This document shows, piece after piece, positions 38,536-51,627 of a DNA stretch of 64,000 nt (the first letter of the stretch is position 1; each line of letters opens with the position of its first letter). Below the pieces are notes generated by a model. The model made no database searches, was not told the DNA's origin, and worked only from the letters and a program-made list of their open reading frames with translations. The stretch comes from Odiellus spinosus (taxonomy: Eukaryota; Arthropoda; Arachnida; Opiliones; Phalangiidae), in contig OY987234.1 of NCBI GenBank assembly GCA_963920705.1, forward strand, positions 558,001-622,000. Direction: 5' to 3'. Made by a program: the position numbers and the translations under genes.

Positions 38536-41500
38536 ATCCCAAGTGTAGATCCACAAATTTCCCAAGTGCAGATCCACAAATTTCCCAAGTGCAGATCCAC
38601 ATATTTCCCAAGTGTAGATCCACAAATTTCCCAAGTGCAGATCCACAAATTTCCCAAGGGTAGATCCAAAAATTTACCAAGTGTAGATCCACAAATTTCC
38701 CAAGTGCAGATCCACAATTTTCCCAAGTGCAGATCCACAAAGCTCCCAAGTGCAGATACACAAATTTCCCAAGTGTAGATCCACAAATTTCCCAAGTGTA
38801 GATCCACAAATTTCCCAACGGTAGATCCACAAATTTCCCAAGTGTAGAACCACAAATTTCCCAAGTGTAGATCCACAAATTTCCCAAATGTAGATCCACA
38901 AATTTCCCAAGTGTAGATCCACAAATTTCCCAAGTGCAGATCCACAAATTTCCCAAGTGTAGATCCACAAATTTTCCAAGTGTAGATCCACAAATTTCCC
39001 AAGTGCAGATCCACAAATTTCCCAAGTGCAGATCCTCAAATTTCCCAAGTGTAGATCCACAAATTTCAGAAGTATAGATCCACAAATTTCCCAAGTGTAG
39101 ATCCACAAATTTCCCAAGTGCAGATCCTCAAATTTCCCAAGTGTAGATCCACAAATTTCCTAAGTATAGATCCACAAATATCCCAAGTGTAGATCCACAA
39201 ATTTCCCAAGTGTAGATCCACAAATTTCCCAAGTGTAGATCCACAAATTTCCCAAGTGTAGATCACCAAATTTCCCTAATGTAGATCCACAAATTTCCCA
39301 AGTGTAGATCCACAAATTTCCCAAATGTAGATCCACAAATTTCCCAAGTGTAGACCCACAAATTTCCCAAGTGTATATCCACAAATTTTCCAAGTGTAGA
39401 TCCACAAATTTCCCAAGTGCAGATCCACAATTTTCCCAAGTGCAGATCCACAAAGCTTCCAAGTGTAGATCCACAAATTTCCCAAATGTAGATCCAAAAA
39501 TTTCCCAAGTGTAGATCCACAAATTTCCCAAGTGCAGATCCACAAATTTCCCAAGTGTAGATCCACAAATTTTCCAAGTGTAGATCCACAAATTTCCCAA
39601 GTGCAGATCCACAAATTTCCCAAGTGCAAATCCACAAATTTCCCAAGTGCAGATCCACAAATTTCATAAGTGCTGATCCACAAATTTCCCAAGTGCAGAT
39701 CCTCAAATTTCCCAAGTGTAGATCCACAAATTTCAGAAGTATAGATCCACAAATTTCCCAAGTGTAGATCCACAAATTTCCCAAGTGCAGATCCTCAAAT
39801 TTCCCAACTGTAGATCCACAAATTTCCTAAGTGTAGATCCACAAATTTCAGAAGTATAGATCCACAAATATCCCAAGTGTAGATCCACAAATTTCCCAAG
39901 TGTAGATCCACAAATTTCTCGAGTGTAGATCCACAAATTTCCCAAGTGTAGATCCACAAATTTCCCAAGTGTAGATCCACAAATTTCCCAAGTGTAGATG
40001 CACAAATTTCCCAAGTGTAGATCCACAAATTTCCCAAGTGTAGATCCACAAATTTCCCAAGTGTAGATCCACAAATTTCCCAAGTGTAGATCACCAAATT
40101 TCCCAAATGTAGATCCACAAATTTCCCAAGTGTAAATCCACAAATTTCCCAAATGTAGATCCACAAATTTCCCAAGTGTAGATCACCAAATTTCCCAAAT
40201 GTAGATCCACAAATTTCCCAAGTGTAGAACCACAAATTTCCCAAGTGCAGATCCATAAATTTCCCAAGTGCAGATCCATAAATTTCCCAAGTGCAGATCC
40301 ACAAATTTCCCAAGTGTAGATCCACAAATTTCCCAACGGTAGATCCACAAATTTCCCAAGTGTAGAACCACAAATTTCCCAAGTGCAGATCCACAAATTT
40401 CCCAAGTGCAGATCCACAAATTTCCCAATTGTAGATCCACAAATTTCCCAAGTGTAGATCCACAAATTTCCCAAATGTAGATCCACAAATTTCCCAAGTG
40501 TAGATCCACAAATTTCCCAAGTGCAGATCCACAAATTTCCCAAGTGTAGATCCACAAATTTTCCAAGTGTAGATCCACAAATTTCCCAAGTGCAGATCCA
40601 CAAATTTCCCAAGTGCAGATCCACAAATTTCATAAGTGCAGATCCACAAATTTCCCAAGTGCAGATCCTCAAATTTCCCAAGTGTAGATCCACAAATTTC
40701 AGAAGTATAGATCCACAAATTTCCCAAGTGTAGATCCACAAATTTCCCAAGTGCAGATCCTCAAATTTCCCAAGTGTAGATCCACAAATTTCCTAAGTGT
40801 AGATCCACAAATTTCAGAAGTGTAGATCCACAAATTTCAGAAGTATAAATCCACAAATATCCCAAGTGTAGATCCACAAATTTCCCAAGTGTAGATCCAC
40901 AAATTTCTCGAGTGTAGATCCACAAATTTCCCAAGTGTAGATCCACAAATTTCCCAAGTGTAGATCCACAAATTTCCCAAGTGTAGATCCACAAATTTCC
41001 CAAGTGTAGATCCACAAATTTCCCAAGTGTAGATCCACAAATTTCCCAAGTGTAGACCCACCAATTTCCCAAGTGTAGATCCACAAATTTCCCAAGTGTA
41101 GATCCACAAATTTCCCAAATGTAGATCCACAAATTTCCCAAGTGTAGATCCACAAATTTCCCAAATGTAGGTCCACAAATTTCCTAATTGTAGATCCACA
41201 AATTTCCCATGTGCAGATCCACAAATTTCCCAAGTGCAGATTCACAAATTTCCCAAGTGCAGATCCAAAAATTTCCCAAGTGCAGATCCACAAATTTTCC
41301 AAGTGCATATCCACAAATTTCCCAAGTGCAGATCCACATATTTCCCAAATGCAGATCCACAAATTTCCCAAGTGCAGATCCACAAATTTCCCAAGTGCAG
41401 ATCCACAAATTTCCCAAGTGCAGATCCACAAATTTCCCAATTGCAGATCCAAAAATTTCCCAAGTGCAGATCCACAAATTTCCCATATGTAGATCCACAA

Positions 41501-44500
41501 ATTTCCCAAGTGTAGATCCACAAATTTCCCAAGTGCAGATCCACAAATTTCCCAAGTGTAGATCCACAAATTTTCCAAGTGTAGATCCACAAATTTCCCA
41601 AGTGCAGATCCACAAATTTCCCAAGTGCAGATCCACAAATTTCCCAAGTGCAGATCCACAAATTTCATAAGTGCAGATCCACAAATTTCCCAAGTGCAGA
41701 TCGTCAAATTTCCAAAGTGTAGATCCACAAATTTCAGAAGTATAGATCCACAAATTTCCCAAGTGTAGATCCACAAATTTCCCAAGTGCAGATCCTCAAA
41801 TTTCCCAAGTGTAGATCCACAAATTTCAGAAGTATAGATCCAAAAATATCCCAAGTGTAGATCCACAAATTTCCCAAGTGTAGATCCACAAATTTCTCGA
41901 GTGTAGATCCACAAATTTCCCAAGTGTAGATCCACAAATTTCCCAAGTGTAGATCCACAAATTTCCCAAGTGTAGATCCACAAATTTCCCAAGTGTAGAT
42001 CCACAAATTTCCACAGTGTAGATCCACAAATTTCCCAAGTGTAGATCCACAAATTTCCCAAGTGTAGACCCACCAATTTCCCAAGTGTAGATCCACAAAT
42101 TTCCCAAGTGTAGATCCACAAATTTCCAAATGTAGATCCACAAATTTCCCAAGTGTAGATCCACAAATTTCCCAAATGTAGGTCCACAAATTTCCTAATT
42201 GTAGATCCACAAATTTGCCATGTGCAGATCCACAAATTTCCCAACTGCAGATCCACAAATTTCCCAAGTGCAGATATAAAACTTTCCCAAGTACAGATCC
42301 ACAAATTTCCCAAGTGCATATCCACAAATTTCCCAAGTGTAGATCCACAAATTTCCCAAGTGCAGATCCACAAATTTCCCAAGTGCAGATCCACATATTT
42401 CCCAAGTGTAGATCCACAAATTTCCCAAGTGCAGATCCACAAATTTCCCAAGGGTAGATCCAAAAATTTACCAAGTGTAGATCCACAAATTTCCCAAGTG
42501 CAGATCCACAATTTTCCCAAGTGCAGATCCACAAAGCTCCCAAGTGCAGATACACAAATTTCCCAAGTGTAGATCCACAAATTTCCCAAGTGTAGATCCA
42601 CAAATTTCCCAACGGTAGATCCACAAATTTCCCAAGTGTAGAACCACAAATTTCCCAAGTGCAGATCCATAAATTTCCCAAGTGCAGATCCACAAATTTC
42701 CCAAGTGCAGATCCACAAATTTCCCAAGTGTAGATCCACAAATTTCCCAAGTGTAGATCCACAAATTTCCCAAGTGCAGATCCACAAATTTCCCAAGTGC
42801 AGATCCACAAATTTCCCAAGTGCAGATCCACAAATTTCATAAGTGCAGATCCACAAATTTCCCAAGTGCAGATCGTCAAATTTCCCAAGTGTAGATCCAC
42901 AAATTTCAGAAGTATAGATCCACAAATTTCCCAAGTGTAGATCCACAAATTTCCCAAGTGCAGATCCTCAAATTTCCCAAGTGTAGATCCACAAATTTCA
43001 GAAGTATAGATCCACAAATATCCCAAGTGTAGATCCACAAATTTCCCAAGTGTAGATCCACAAATTTCTCGAGTGTAGATCCACAAATTTCCCAAGTGTA
43101 GATCCACAAATTTCCCAAGTGTAGATCCACAAATTTCCCAAGTGTAGATCCACAAATTTCCCAAGTGTAGATCCACAAATTTCCACAGTGTAGATCCACA
43201 AATTTCCCAAGTGTAGATCCACAAATTTCCCAAGTGTAGACCCACCAATTTCCCAAGTGTAGATCCACAAATTTCCCAAGTGTAGATCCACAAATTTCCA
43301 AATGTAGATCCACAAATTTCCCAAGTGTAGATCCACAAATTTCCCAAATGTAGGTCCACAAATTTCCTAATTGTAGATCCACAAATTTGCCATGTGCAGA
43401 TCCACAAATTTCCCAACTGCAGATCCACAAATTTCCCAAGTGCAGATATAAAACTTTCCCAAGTACAGATCCACAAATTTCCCAAGTGCATATCCACAAA
43501 TTTCCCAAGTGTAGATCCACAAATTTCCCAAGTGCAGATCCACAAATTTCCCAAGTGCAGATCCACATATTTCCCAAGTGTAGATCCACAAATTTCCCAA
43601 GTGCAGATCCACAAATTTCCCAAGGGTAGATCCAAAAATTTACCAAGTGTAGATCCACAAATTTCCCAAGTGCAGATCCACAATTTTCCCAAGTGCAGAT
43701 CCACAAAGCTCCCAAGTGCAGATACACAAATTTCCCAAGTGTAGATCCACAAATTTCCCAAGTGTAGATCCACAAATTTCCCAACGGTAGATCCACAAAT
43801 TTCCCAAGTGTAGAACCACAAATTTCCCAAGTGCAGATCCATAAATTTCCCAAGTGCAGATCCACAAATTTCCCAAGTGCAGATCCACAAATTTCCCAAG
43901 TGTAGATCCACAAATTTCCCAAGTGTAGATCCACAAATTTCCCAAATGTAGATCCACAAATTTCCCAAGTGTAGATCCACAAATTTCCCAAGTGTAGATC
44001 CACAAATTTTCCAAGTGTAGATCCACAAATTTCCCAAGTGCAGATCCACAAATTTCCCAAGTGCAGATCCACAAATTTCATAAGTGCAGATCCACAAATT
44101 TCCCAAGTGCAGATCCTCAAATTTCCCAAGTGTAGATCCACAAATTTCAGAAGTATAGATCCACAAATTTCCCAAGTGTAGATCCACAAATTTCCCAAGT
44201 GCAGATCCTCAAATTTCCCAAGTGTAGATCCACAAATTTCCTAAGTATAGATCCACAAATATCCCAAGTGTAGATCCACAAATTTCCCAAGTGTAGATCC
44301 ACAAATTTCTCGAGTGTAGATCCACAAATTTCCCAAGTGTAGATCCACAAATTTCCCAAGTGTAGATCCACAAATTTCCCAAGTGTAGATCCACAAATTT
44401 CCCAAGTGTAGATCCACAAATTTCCCAAGTGTAGATCCACAAATTTCCCAAGTGTAGATCCACAAATTTCCCAAGTGTAGATCACCAAATTTCCCAAATG

Positions 44501-45833
44501 TAGATCCACAAATTTCCCAAGTGTAGATCCACAAATTTTCCAAGTGTAGATCCACAAATTTCCCAAGTGCAGATCCACAAATTTCCCAAGTGCAGATCCA
44601 CAAATTTCCCAAGTGCAGATCCACAAATTTCATAAGTGCAGATCCACAAATTTCCCAAGTGCAGATCCTCAAATTTCCCAAGTGTAGATCCACAAATTTC
44701 AGAAGTATAGATCCACAAATTTCCCAAGTGTAGATCCACAAATTTCCCAAGTGCAGATCCTCAAATTTCCCAAGTGTAGATCCACAAATTTCCTAAGTGT
44801 AGATCCACAAATTTCAGAAGTATAGATCCACAAATATCCCAAGTGTAGATCCACAAATTTCCCAAGTGTAGATCCACAAATTTCCCAAGTGTAGATCCAC
44901 AAATTTCCCAAGTGTAGATCCACAAATTTCCCAAGTGTAGATCCACAAATTTCCCAAGTGCAGATCCACAAATTTCCCAAGTGCAGATCCACAAAGCTCC
45001 CAAGTGCAGATACACAAATTTCCCAAGTGTAGATCCACAAATTTCCCAAGAGTAGATCCACAAATTTCCCAACGGTAGATCCACAAATTTCCCAAGTGTA
45101 GAACCACAAATTTCCCAAGTGCAGATCCATAAATTTCCCAAGTGCAGATCCACAAATTTCCCAAGTGCAGATCCACAAATTTCCCAAGTGTAGATCCACA
45201 AATTTCCCAAGTGTAGATCCACAAATTTCCCAAATGTAGATCCACAAATTTCCCAAGTGTAGATCCACAAATTTCCCAAGTGCAGATCCACAAATTTCCC
45301 AAGTGTAGATCCACAAATTTTCCAAGTGTAGATCCACAAATTTCCCAAGTGCAGATCCACAAATTTCCCAAGTGCAGATCCACAAATTTCCCAAGTGCAG
45401 ATCCACAAATTTCATAAGTGCAGATCCACAAATTTCCCAAGTGCAGATCCTCAAATTTCCCAAGTGTAGATCCACAAATTTCAGAAGTATAGATCCACAA
45501 ATTTCCCAAGTGCAGATCCACAAATTTCCCAAGTGCAGATCCACAAATTTCCCAAGTGCAGATCCACAAATTTCATAAGTGCAGATCCACAAATTTCCCA
45601 AGTGCAGATCCTCAAATTTCCCAAGTGTAGATCCACAAATTTCAGAAGTATAGATCCACAAATTTCCCAAGTGTAGATCCACAAATTTCCCAAGTGTAGA
45701 TCCACAAATTTCCCAAGTGCAGATCCTCAAATTTCCCAAGTGTAGATCCACAAATTTCCTAAGTGTAGATCCACAAATTTCAGAAGAATAGATCCACAAA
45801 TATCCCAAGTGTAGATCCACAAATTTCCCAAGT
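38536..45833. repeat. 7.3-kb tandem duplication, copy 2
   Basis: This is the copy of 31178-38535, four units (92 bp) shorter. Noticed differences include CCAATTGCAG near 41440 where copy 1 has CCAAGTGCAG, TTCCAAAG near 41712 against TTCCCAAG, and TTCCCAAGTGCAG near 42815 against TTCAGAAGTGCAG near 35526. More substitutions are visible here than in the 4623-bp pair, so it looks somewhat older. Identity ends near 45833, just before a CTCGAG unit present only on the right. Confidence 0.87.
41669..44012. repeat. Second set of the 1172-bp tandem duplication
   Basis: This is the copy of 34380-36723 inside the 7.3-kb duplication at offset 7289 bp. The 22-bp units lie at 42108-42129 and 43280-43301, and the TATAAAA units at 42275 and 43447. 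Confidence 0.85.
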
Positions 45834-46211
45834 GTAGATCCACAAATTTCTCGAGTGTAGATCCACAAATTTCCCAAGTGTAGATCCACAAATTTCCCAA
45901 GTGTAGATCCACAAATTTCCCAAGTGTAGATCCACAAATTTCCCAAGTGCAGATCCACAAATTTCCCAAGTGCAGATCCACAAATTTCATAAGTGCAGAT
46001 CCACAAATTTCCCAAGTGCAGATCCTCAAATTTCCCAAGTGTAGATCCACAAATTTCAGAAGTATAGATCCACAAATTTCCCAAGTGTAGATCCACAAAT
46101 TTCCCAAGTGCAGATCCTCAAATTTCCCAAGTGTAGATCCACAAATTTCAGAAGTATAGATCCACAAATATCCCAAGTGTAGATCCACAAATTTCCCAAG
46201 TGTAGATCCAC
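44012..46211. repeat. 2.2-kb duplicated block, copy 1
   Basis: This block matches 46565-48741. The offset is 2553 bp (111 units) until about 45680 and 2530 bp (110 units) afterwards, since copy 1 has one more T-type unit near 45690. Landmarks include AAGAGTAG near 45049, two CATAAGTG-GATCCTC-CAGAAGTATAG series, and the GAAGAATAG unit near 45784. Its left edge coincides with the end of the 1172-bp pair. Confidence 0.82.
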
Positions 46212-46564
46212 AAAGCTCCCAAGTGCAGATACAAAAATTTCCCAAGTGTAGATCCACAAATTTCCCAAGTGTAGATCCACAAATTTCCCAACGGTAGATC
46301 CACAAATTTCCCAAGTGTAGAACCACAAATTTCCCAAGTGCAGATCCATAAATTTCCCAAGTGCAGATCCACAAATTTCCCAAGTGCAGATCCACAAATT
46401 TCCCAAGTGTAGATCCACAAATTTCCCAAGTGTAGATCCACAAATTTCCCAAATGTAGATCCACAAATTTCCCAAGTGTAGATCCACAAATTTCCCAAGT
46501 GCAGATCCACAAATTTCCCAAGTGTAGATCCACAAATTTTCCAAGTGTAGATCCACAAATTTCC

Positions 46565-48741
46565 CAAGTGCAGATCCACAAATTTCCCAAGTGCAGATCC
46601 ACAAATTTCCCAAGTGCAGATCCACAAATTTCATAAGTGCAGATCCACAAATTTCCCAAGTGCAGATCCTCAAATTTCCCAAGTGTAGATCCACAAATTT
46701 CAGAAGTATAGATCCACAAATTTCCCAAGTGTAGATCCACAAATTTCCCAAGTGCAGATCCTCAAATTTCCCAAGTGTAGATCCACAAATTTCCTAAGTA
46801 TAGATCCACAAATATCCCAAGTGTAGATCCACAAATTTCCCAAGTGTAGATCCACAAATTTCTCGAGTGTAGATCCACAAATTTCCCAAGTGTAGATCCA
46901 CAAATTTCCCAAGTGTAGATCCACAAATTTCCCAAGTGTAGATCCACAAATTTCCCAAGTGTAGATCCACAAATTTCCCAAGTGTAGATCCACAAATTTC
47001 CCAAGTGTAGATCCACAAATTTCCCAAGTGTAGATCACCAAATTTCCCAAATGTAGATCCACAAATTTCCCAAGTGTAGATCCACAAATTTTCCAAGTGT
47101 AGATCCACAAATTTCCCAAGTGCAGATCCACAAATTTCCCAAGTGCAGATCCACAAATTTCCCAAGTGCAGATCCACAAATTTCATAAGTGCAGATCCAC
47201 AAATTTCCCAAGTGCAGATCCTCAAATTTCCCAAGTGTAGATCCACAAATTTCAGAAGTATAGATCCACAAATTTCCCAAGTGTAGATCCACAAATTTCC
47301 CAAGTGCAGATCCTCAAATTTCCCAAGTGTAGATCCACAAATTTCCTAAGTGTAGATCCACAAATTTCAGAAGTATAGATCCACAAATATCCCAAGTGTA
47401 GATCCACAAATTTCCCAAGTGTAGATCCACAAATTTCCCAAGTGTAGATCCACAAATTTCCCAAGTGTAGATCCACAAATTTCCCAAGTGTAGATCCACA
47501 AATTTCCCAAGTGCAGATCCACAAATTTCCCAAGTGCAGATCCACAAAGCTCCCAAGTGCAGATACACAAATTTCCCAAGTGTAGATCCACAAATTTCCC
47601 AAGTGTAGATCCACAAATTTCCCAACGGTAGATCCACAAATTTCCCAAGTGTAGAACCACAAATTTCCCAAGTGCAGATCCATAAATTTCCCAAGTGCAG
47701 ATCCACAAATTTCCCAAGTGCAGATCCACAAATTTCCCAAGTGTAGATCCACAAATTTCCCAAGTGTAGATCCACAAATTTCCCAAATGTAGATCCACAA
47801 ATTTCCCAAGTGTAGATCCACAAATTTCCCAAGTGCAGATCCACAAATTTCCCAAGTGTAGATCCACAAATTTTCCAAGTGTAGATCCACAAATTTCCCA
47901 AGTGCAGATCCACAAATTTCCCAAGTGCAGATCCACAAATTTCCCAAGTGCAGATCCACAAATTTCATAAGTGCAGATCCACAAATTTCCCAAGTGCAGA
48001 TCCTCAAATTTCCCAAGTGTAGATCCACAAATTTCAGAAGTATAGATCCACAAATTTCCCAAGTGCAGATCCACAAATTTCCCAAGTGCAGATCCACAAA
48101 TTTCCCAAGTGCAGATCCACAAATTTCATAAGTGCAGATCCACAAATTTCCCAAGTGCAGATCCTCAAATTTCCCAAGTGTAGATCCACAAATTTCAGAA
48201 GTATAGATCCACAAATTTCCCAAGTGTAGATCCACAAATTTCCCAAGTGCAGATCCTCAAATTTCCCAAGTGTAGATCCACAAATTTCCTAAGTGTAGAT
48301 CCACAAATTTCAGAAGAATAGATCCACAAATATCCCAAGTGTAGATCCACAAATTTCCCAAGTGTAGATCCACAAATTTCTCGAGTGTAGATCCACAAAT
48401 TTCCCAAGTGTAGATCCACAAATTTCCCAAGTGTAGATCCACAAATTTCCCAAGTGTAGATCCACAAATTTCCCAAGTGCAGATCCACAAATTTCCCAAG
48501 TGCAGATCCACAAATTTCATAAGTGCAGATCCACAAATTTCCCAAGTGCAGATCCTCAAATTTCCCAAGTGTAGATCCACAAATTTCAGAAGTATAGATC
48601 CACAAATTTCCCAAGTGTAGATCCACAAATTTCCCAAGTGCAGATCCTCAAATTTCCCAAGTGTAGATCCACAAATTTCAGAAGTATAGATCCACAAATA
48701 TCCCAAGTGTAGATCCACAAATTTCCCAAGTGTAGATCCAC
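46565..48741. repeat. 2.2-kb duplicated block, copy 2
   Basis: This is the copy of 44012-46211. Identity ends near 48742, where this copy goes into a GATCACC unit and copy 1 into CAAAGCTCCC. The last part also belongs to the 2484-bp tandem pair. The AAGAGTAG variant of copy 1 is absent: the unit near 47602 is ordinary AAGTGTAG. Confidence 0.8.
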
Positions 48742-51627
48742 AAATTTCCCAAGTGTAGATCACCAAATTTCCCAAATGTAGATCCACAAATTTCCCAAGT
48801 GTAGATCCACAAATTTCCCAAATGTAGATCCACAAATTTCCCAATTGTAGATCCACAAATTTCCCAAGTGTAGATCACCAAATTTCCCAAATGTAGATCT
48901 ACAAATTTCCCAAGTGTATATCCACAAATTTCCCAAGTGTAGATCCACAAATTTCCCAACGGTAGATCCACAAATTTCCCAAGTGTAGAACCACAAATTT
49001 CCCAAGTGCAGATCCATAAATTTCCCAAGTGCAGATCCACAAATTTCCCAAGTGCAGATCCACAAATTTCCCAAGTGTAGATCTACAAATTTCAGAAGTA
49101 TAGATCCACAAATTTCCCAAGTGTAGATCCACAAATTTCCCAAGTGCAGATCCTCAAATTTCCCAAGTGTAGATCCACAAATTTCAGAAGTATAGATCCA
49201 CAAATTTCCCAAGTGTAGATCCACAAATTTCCCAAGTGCAGATCCTCAAATTTCCCAAGTGTAGATCCACAAATTTCCTAAGTATAGATCCACAAATATC
49301 CCAAGTGTAGATCCACAAATTTCCCAAGTGTAGATCCACAAATTTCTCGAGTGTAGATCCACAAATTTCCCAAGTGTAGATCCACAAATTTCCCAAGTGT
49401 AGATCCACAAATTTCCCAAGTGTAGATCCACAAATTTCCCAAGTGTAGATCCACAAATTTCCCAAGTGTAGATCCACAAATTTCCCAAGTGTAGATCCAC
49501 AAATTTCCCAAGTGTAGATCACCAAATTTCCCAAATGTAGATCCACAAATTTCCCAAGTGTAGATCCACAAATTTTCCAAGTGTAGATCCACAAATTTCC
49601 CAAGTGCAGATCCACAAATTTCCCAAGTGCAGATCCACAAATTTCCCAAGTGCAGATCCACAAATTTCATAAGTGCAGATCCACAAATTTCCCAAGTGCA
49701 GATCCTCAAATTTCCCAAGTGTAGATCCACAAATTTCAGAAGTATAGATCCACAAATTTCCCAAGTGTAGATCCACAAATTTCCCAAGTGCAGATCCTCA
49801 AATTTCCCAAGTGTAGATCCACAAATTTCCTAAGTGTAGATCCACAAATTTCAGAAGTATAGATCCACAAATATCCCAAGTGTAGATCCACAAATTTCCC
49901 AAGTGTAGATCCACAAATTTCCCAAGTGTAGATCCACAAATTTCCCAAGTGTAGATCCACAAATTTCCCAAGTGTAGATCCACAAATTTCCCAAGTGCAG
50001 ATCCACAAATTTCCCAAGTGCAGATCCACAAAGCTCCCAAGTGCAGATACACAAATTTCCCAAGTGTAGATCCACAAATTTCCCAAGTGTAGATCCACAA
50101 ATTTCCCAACGGTAGATCCACAAATTTCCCAAGTGTAGAACCACAAATTTCCCAAGTGCAGATCCATAAATTTCCCAAGTGCAGATCCACAAATTTCCCA
50201 AGTGCAGATCCACAAATTTCCCAAGTGTAGATCCACAAATTTCCCAAGTGTAGATCCACAAATTTCCCAAATGTAGATCCACAAATTTCCCAAGTGTAGA
50301 TCCACAAATTTCCCAAGTGCAGATCCACAAATTTCCCAAGTGTAGATCCACAAATTTTCCAAGTGTAGATCCACAAATTTCCCAAGTGCAGATCCACAAA
50401 TTTCCCAAGTGCAGATCCACAAATTTCCCAAGTGCAGATCCACAAATTTCATAAGTGCAGATCCACAAATTTCCCAAGTGCAGATCCTCAAATTTCCCAA
50501 GTGTAGATCCACAAATTTCAGAAGTATAGATCCACAAATTTCCCAAGTGCAGATCCACAAATTTCCCAAGTGCAGATCCACAAATTTCCCAAGTGCAGAT
50601 CCACAAATTTCATAAGTGCAGATCCACAAATTTCCCAAGTGCAGATCCTCAAATTTCCCAAGTGTAGATCCACAAATTTCAGAAGTATAGATCCACAAAT
50701 TTCCCAAGTGTAGATCCACAAATTTCCCAAGTGCAGATCCTCAAATTTCCCAAGTGTAGATCCACAAATTTCCTAAGTGTAGATCCACAAATTTCAGAAG
50801 AATAGATCCACAAATATCCCAAGTGTAGATCCACAAATTTCCCAAGTGTAGATCCACAAATTTCTCGAGTGTAGATCCACAAATTTCCCAAGTGTAGATC
50901 CACAAATTTCCCAAGTGTAGATCCACAAATTTCCCAAGTGTAGATCCACAAATTTCCCAAGTGCAGATCCACAAATTTCCCAAGTGCAGATCCACAAATT
51001 TCATAAGTGCAGATCCACAAATTTCCCAAGTGCAGATCCTCAAATTTCCCAAGTGTAGATCCACAAATTTCAGAAGTATAGATCCACAAATTTCCCAAGT
51101 GTAGATCCACAAATTTCCCAAGTGCAGATCCTCAAATTTCCCAAGTGTAGATCCACAAATTTCAGAAGTATAGATCCACAAATATCCCAAGTGTAGATCC
51201 ACAAATTTCCCAAGTGTAGATCCACAAATTTCCCAAGTGTAGATCACCAAATTTCCCAAATGTAGATCCACAAATTTCCCAAGTGTAGATCCACAAATTT
51301 CCCAAATGTAGATCCACAAATTTCCCAATTGTAGATCCACAAATTTCCCAAGTGTAGATCACCAAATTTCCCAAATGTAGATCTACAAATTTCCCAAGTG
51401 TATATCCACAAATTTCCCAAGTGTAGATCCACAAATTTCCCAACGGTAGATCCACAAATTTCCCAAGTGTAGAACCACAAATTTCCCAAGTGCAGATCCA
51501 TAAATTTCCCAAGTGCAGATCCACAAATTTCCCAAGTGCAGATCCACAAATTTCCCAAGTGTAGATCTACAAATTTCAGAAGTATAGATCCACAAATTTC
51601 CCAAGTGTAGATCCACAAATTTCCCAA
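46641..51627. repeat. 2484-bp tandem duplication (108 units)
   Basis: Copy 1 is 46641-49124 and copy 2 is 49125-51627, with an offset of exactly 2484 bp (108 x 23). Landmarks include GAAGAATAG near 48313 and 50797, the AGATCTACA units at about 48895 and 49079 paired with 51379 and 51563, and the CCAATTGTAG units near 48843 and 51327. I noticed no substitution inside the pair. Identity ends at about 51627, where AAATGCAG replaces AAGTGCAG. Confidence 0.87.

Noticed and set aside
41734..44187. 817-codon minus-strand open frame as a protein-coding gene
   Set aside because: The frame is the satellite read through. The same 23-residue cycle appears in all three minus frames along the whole window, there is no codon-position signal, and starts and stops fall wherever a variant unit places them.
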